From contig JAPVWS010000145.1 of the NCBI GenBank assembly GCA_027493295.1, positions 1-33,832 of the forward strand: DNA of 33,832 bases. Direction: 5' to 3'. The translations under genes were made by a program, and so were the position numbers. This stretch comes from Candidatus Versatilivorator vitaminiformans. Its GTDB lineage: Bacteria; Acidobacteriota; Terriglobia; Versatilivoradales; Versatilivoraceae. This document shows, one piece after another, positions 32,497 to 33,832 of this stretch; within the stretch, counting starts at the first letter, position 1; each line of letters begins with the position of its first letter. Below the pieces are notes generated by a model. It saw only the letters and a program-made list of their open reading frames with translations. It ran no database searches and had not been told where the DNA came from.

Positions 32497-32991
32497 TCAC
32501 CGGGATCCTGCCGGCCGGGGGCTCGGAGCCGGCTTGGGCGGTGCCTGGGGTTCGTCCTTGGCGAAGCGGTAGAGGAAGTCCTGCTTGGCCTGTACCGCAA
32601 ACTCGTACTCGGGAGTCATGACCAGGCAATGGGTCGGACAAGGGTAAGTGCAGAGGTTGCAGTAGCAGCAGAGAGACATGTCGATATCGAACTGCGTGAC
32701 CCGCAGCTTGATGGGGGTCCCGTCGGCCGCGAAGATGGGAGCCTCCTCCTTGGCGCGTCTCTCCGTAGTCATGTAGATGCAGTCGACCGGGCAGGCTCGA
32801 ACGCACTGACCGCAGCCGATGCAGTCCTCGATCTTGTTGAACAGCCGCATGCGGGAGCGCTCGGGAAGCTCCCATTTGACACTGGGGTATTGCAACGTGC
32901 AGGAGCGGGTGAAGAGATGGAACCCGGTGATCTTCATTCCCTGCAGCACCGTCCAGATGGATTGAAAAATATCTCGAAAATAACGTTTCAT
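32497..32991 (-). CDS. nuoI: NADH-quinone oxidoreductase subunit I
   Basis: Ferredoxin-like subunit of the complex I connecting arm, 164 residues. It carries two 4Fe-4S motifs (clusters N6a and N6b): CIGCGQCVRACPVDCI and CCYCNLCTYPCPTHCL. The N-terminus MKRYFRDIFQSIWTVLQGMKITG is an amphipathic membrane-contacting helix. The Pro-rich C-terminal tail (DEPQAPPKPAPSPRPAGSR) is probably disordered. It lies 19 bases after nuoH. Confidence 0.97.
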   Translation of the reverse strand: MKRYFRDIFQSIWTVLQGMKITGFHLFTRSCTLQYPSVKWELPERSRMRLFNKIEDCIGCGQCVRACPVDCIYMTTERRAKEEAPIFAADGTPIKLRVTQFDIDMSLCCYCNLCTYPCPTHCLVMTPEYEFAVQAKQDFLYRFAKDEPQAPPKPAPSPRPAGSR

Positions 32992-33010
32992 GGCTTCCCC
33001 TTCCCCATGG

Positions 33011-33832
33011 TCAGGGGGTTCCCTCCTGCCACAGGGCCAGCGTCCCCGCGGCCAACACCAAGATGAAAGAAATGGGCAACAGGACCTTCCAACTCACGTG
33101 CATGAGCTGATCGACCCTCAAACGGGGCAAGGTCCAGCGCAACCACATCTGCACGAAGACCAGAGCCGTTGCCTTGAGGATGAACCAGACCGGCCCCGGA
33201 AGAAAGCCCGGCCCATGCCATCCCCCCAGAAAGAGGGTGGTCGCCAGCGCGCTCACCAGGAACATGTTGGCATACTCCGCCAGGAAGAAGAACGCGAAGC
33301 GCATGCCGCTGTATTCGGTGTGGTATCCGGCTACCAGCTCCGATTCGGCCTCCGGAATATCGAAGGGAGTCCGGTTCACCTCGGCCAGCGTGCCCAGGTA
33401 GACGACCCAGAATGCCAGGAAGGTGACGGGCTGGAAGATGAACCAGTTGAAAACACCCCCCGATTGAGCCCGCACGATTTCCTGCATGCTGAGGCTGCCC
33501 ACCGGAATCACCACCGTCAGGATGGCCAGAACGGTGGGGATCTCGTAGCTGACGATCTGGGCAGCCGCCCGCATCCCCCCGAACAGGGCGTACTTGTTGT
33601 TGGAGGCCCAACCGGCCATGATGATCCCCACTACGCCCAACGAGGAGATGGCCGCGATATACAGCACTCCGATATTGAGGTCGCTGACGATGAGCCGCTC
33701 GCCGAAGGGCAACACTACAAAGGCGGCAAAGCCCCCGGCGAAAACCACCAGTGGGGCCAGCTTGAAGAGCAGCCGGTCGGCCTGGGCCGGGATGATGTCC
33801 TCTTTCTGGATGTGTTTGCCTACTTCAGCCAG
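33011..33832 (-). CDS. nuoH: NADH-quinone oxidoreductase subunit H (5' end cut by the window edge)
   Basis: Quinone-site membrane subunit of complex I. The frame is open from the right edge to the TGA at 33011, giving at least 273 residues; the edge sequence [21 protein letters not shown] is typical internal NuoH, so only the N-terminus is missing. Motifs visible: [63 protein letters not shown] and [24 protein letters not shown] at 33748 is internal, not the start. It is followed by nuoI. Confidence 0.97.
   Translation of the reverse strand: MAEVGKHIQKEDIIPAQADRLLFKLAPLVVFAGGFAAFVVLPFGERLIVSDLNIGVLYIAAISSLGVVGIIMAGWASNNKYALFGGMRAAAQIVSYEIPTVLAILTVVIPVGSLSMQEIVRAQSGGVFNWFIFQPVTFLAFWVVYLGTLAEVNRTPFDIPEAESELVAGYHTEYSGMRFAFFFLAEYANMFLVSALATTLFLGGWHGPGFLPGPVWFILKATALVFVQMWLRWTLPRLRVDQLMHVSWKVLLPISFILVLAAGTLALWQEGTP

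Noticed and set aside
1-33832. CRISPR arrays, prophage, integrase or toxin-antitoxin modules
   Set aside because: No regularly spaced repeats and no phage, integrase or typical toxin-antitoxin pair were seen; the Fic-like gene has no antitoxin-like neighbour.

Overview
This is a GC-rich (roughly 58-62 % by eye) bacterial chromosome segment made almost wholly of ordinary housekeeping genes. The gene families and neighbourhoods point to a Gram-negative, respiring bacterium, most plausibly an uncultured member of the Acidobacteriota or a close relative. Pointers are a hemX-like/hemA/hemC/cobA-hemD heme cluster, an M50-protease/trpS/scpA/scpB/rluB cluster, a PQQ dehydrogenase next to a multiheme cytochrome, a BBP2-type porin and lutABC. 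No rRNA, tRNA, CRISPR, phage or transposase gene was found, and the taxonomy is inference from gene content.

Layout. (1) 1-2548, minus: nuoL and the start of nuoM, with a promoter of their own. (2) 3049-5493: a membrane Cache-domain sensor with no output domain, convergent with an outer-membrane beta-barrel porin. The porin is preceded by a compact promoter/hairpin/terminator unit that looks like a small RNA or attenuated leader. (3) 5801-9952, minus: a pentaheme-type cytochrome c, a PQQ dehydrogenase and a B12-binding radical SAM enzyme. (4) 9993-16156, minus: an M23 peptidase, a CoA-binding protein, rluB, scpB, scpA, trpS and an M50 protease. (5) 16387-20909, plus: the early tetrapyrrole operon, whose first gene (hemX/ccsA-like) carries an internal deletion and frameshift. 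(6) 20989-25574: two inverted, 245-bp, about 97 % identical MITE-like elements bracketing ligT/thpR, a Fic-like gene with a degenerate active site, smpB, an STN-like secreted protein and a thioredoxin-TPR (cnoX-like) gene. (7) 25589-26724, minus: an EVE-domain protein and a short-chain dehydrogenase. (8) 27259-30103, plus: lutABC for L-lactate oxidation. (9) 30098 to the right edge, minus: nuoN, nuoK, nuoJ, nuoI and nuoH (partial).

How it fits together. The nuo genes at both ends encode membrane subunits of complex I, but nuoN directly follows nuoK, while nuoL-nuoM lie 27.5 kb downstream behind their own promoter. LutABC (lactate oxidation) and the PQQ dehydrogenase/cytochrome pair probably feed electrons into the same respiratory system. 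The heme operon supplies cofactor for the cytochromes.

The most interesting non-coding content is short repeats. It comprises the MITE pair, a 31-bp inverted repeat splitting scpA from scpB, a repeat mosaic upstream of lutA, GC-rich tandem/hairpin repeats upstream of the thioredoxin gene, and the structured leader in front of the porin. I saw no clear new multi-gene system. The best candidates for something undescribed are the MITE family, the porin-leader RNA and the Fic-like protein lacking its catalytic histidine.
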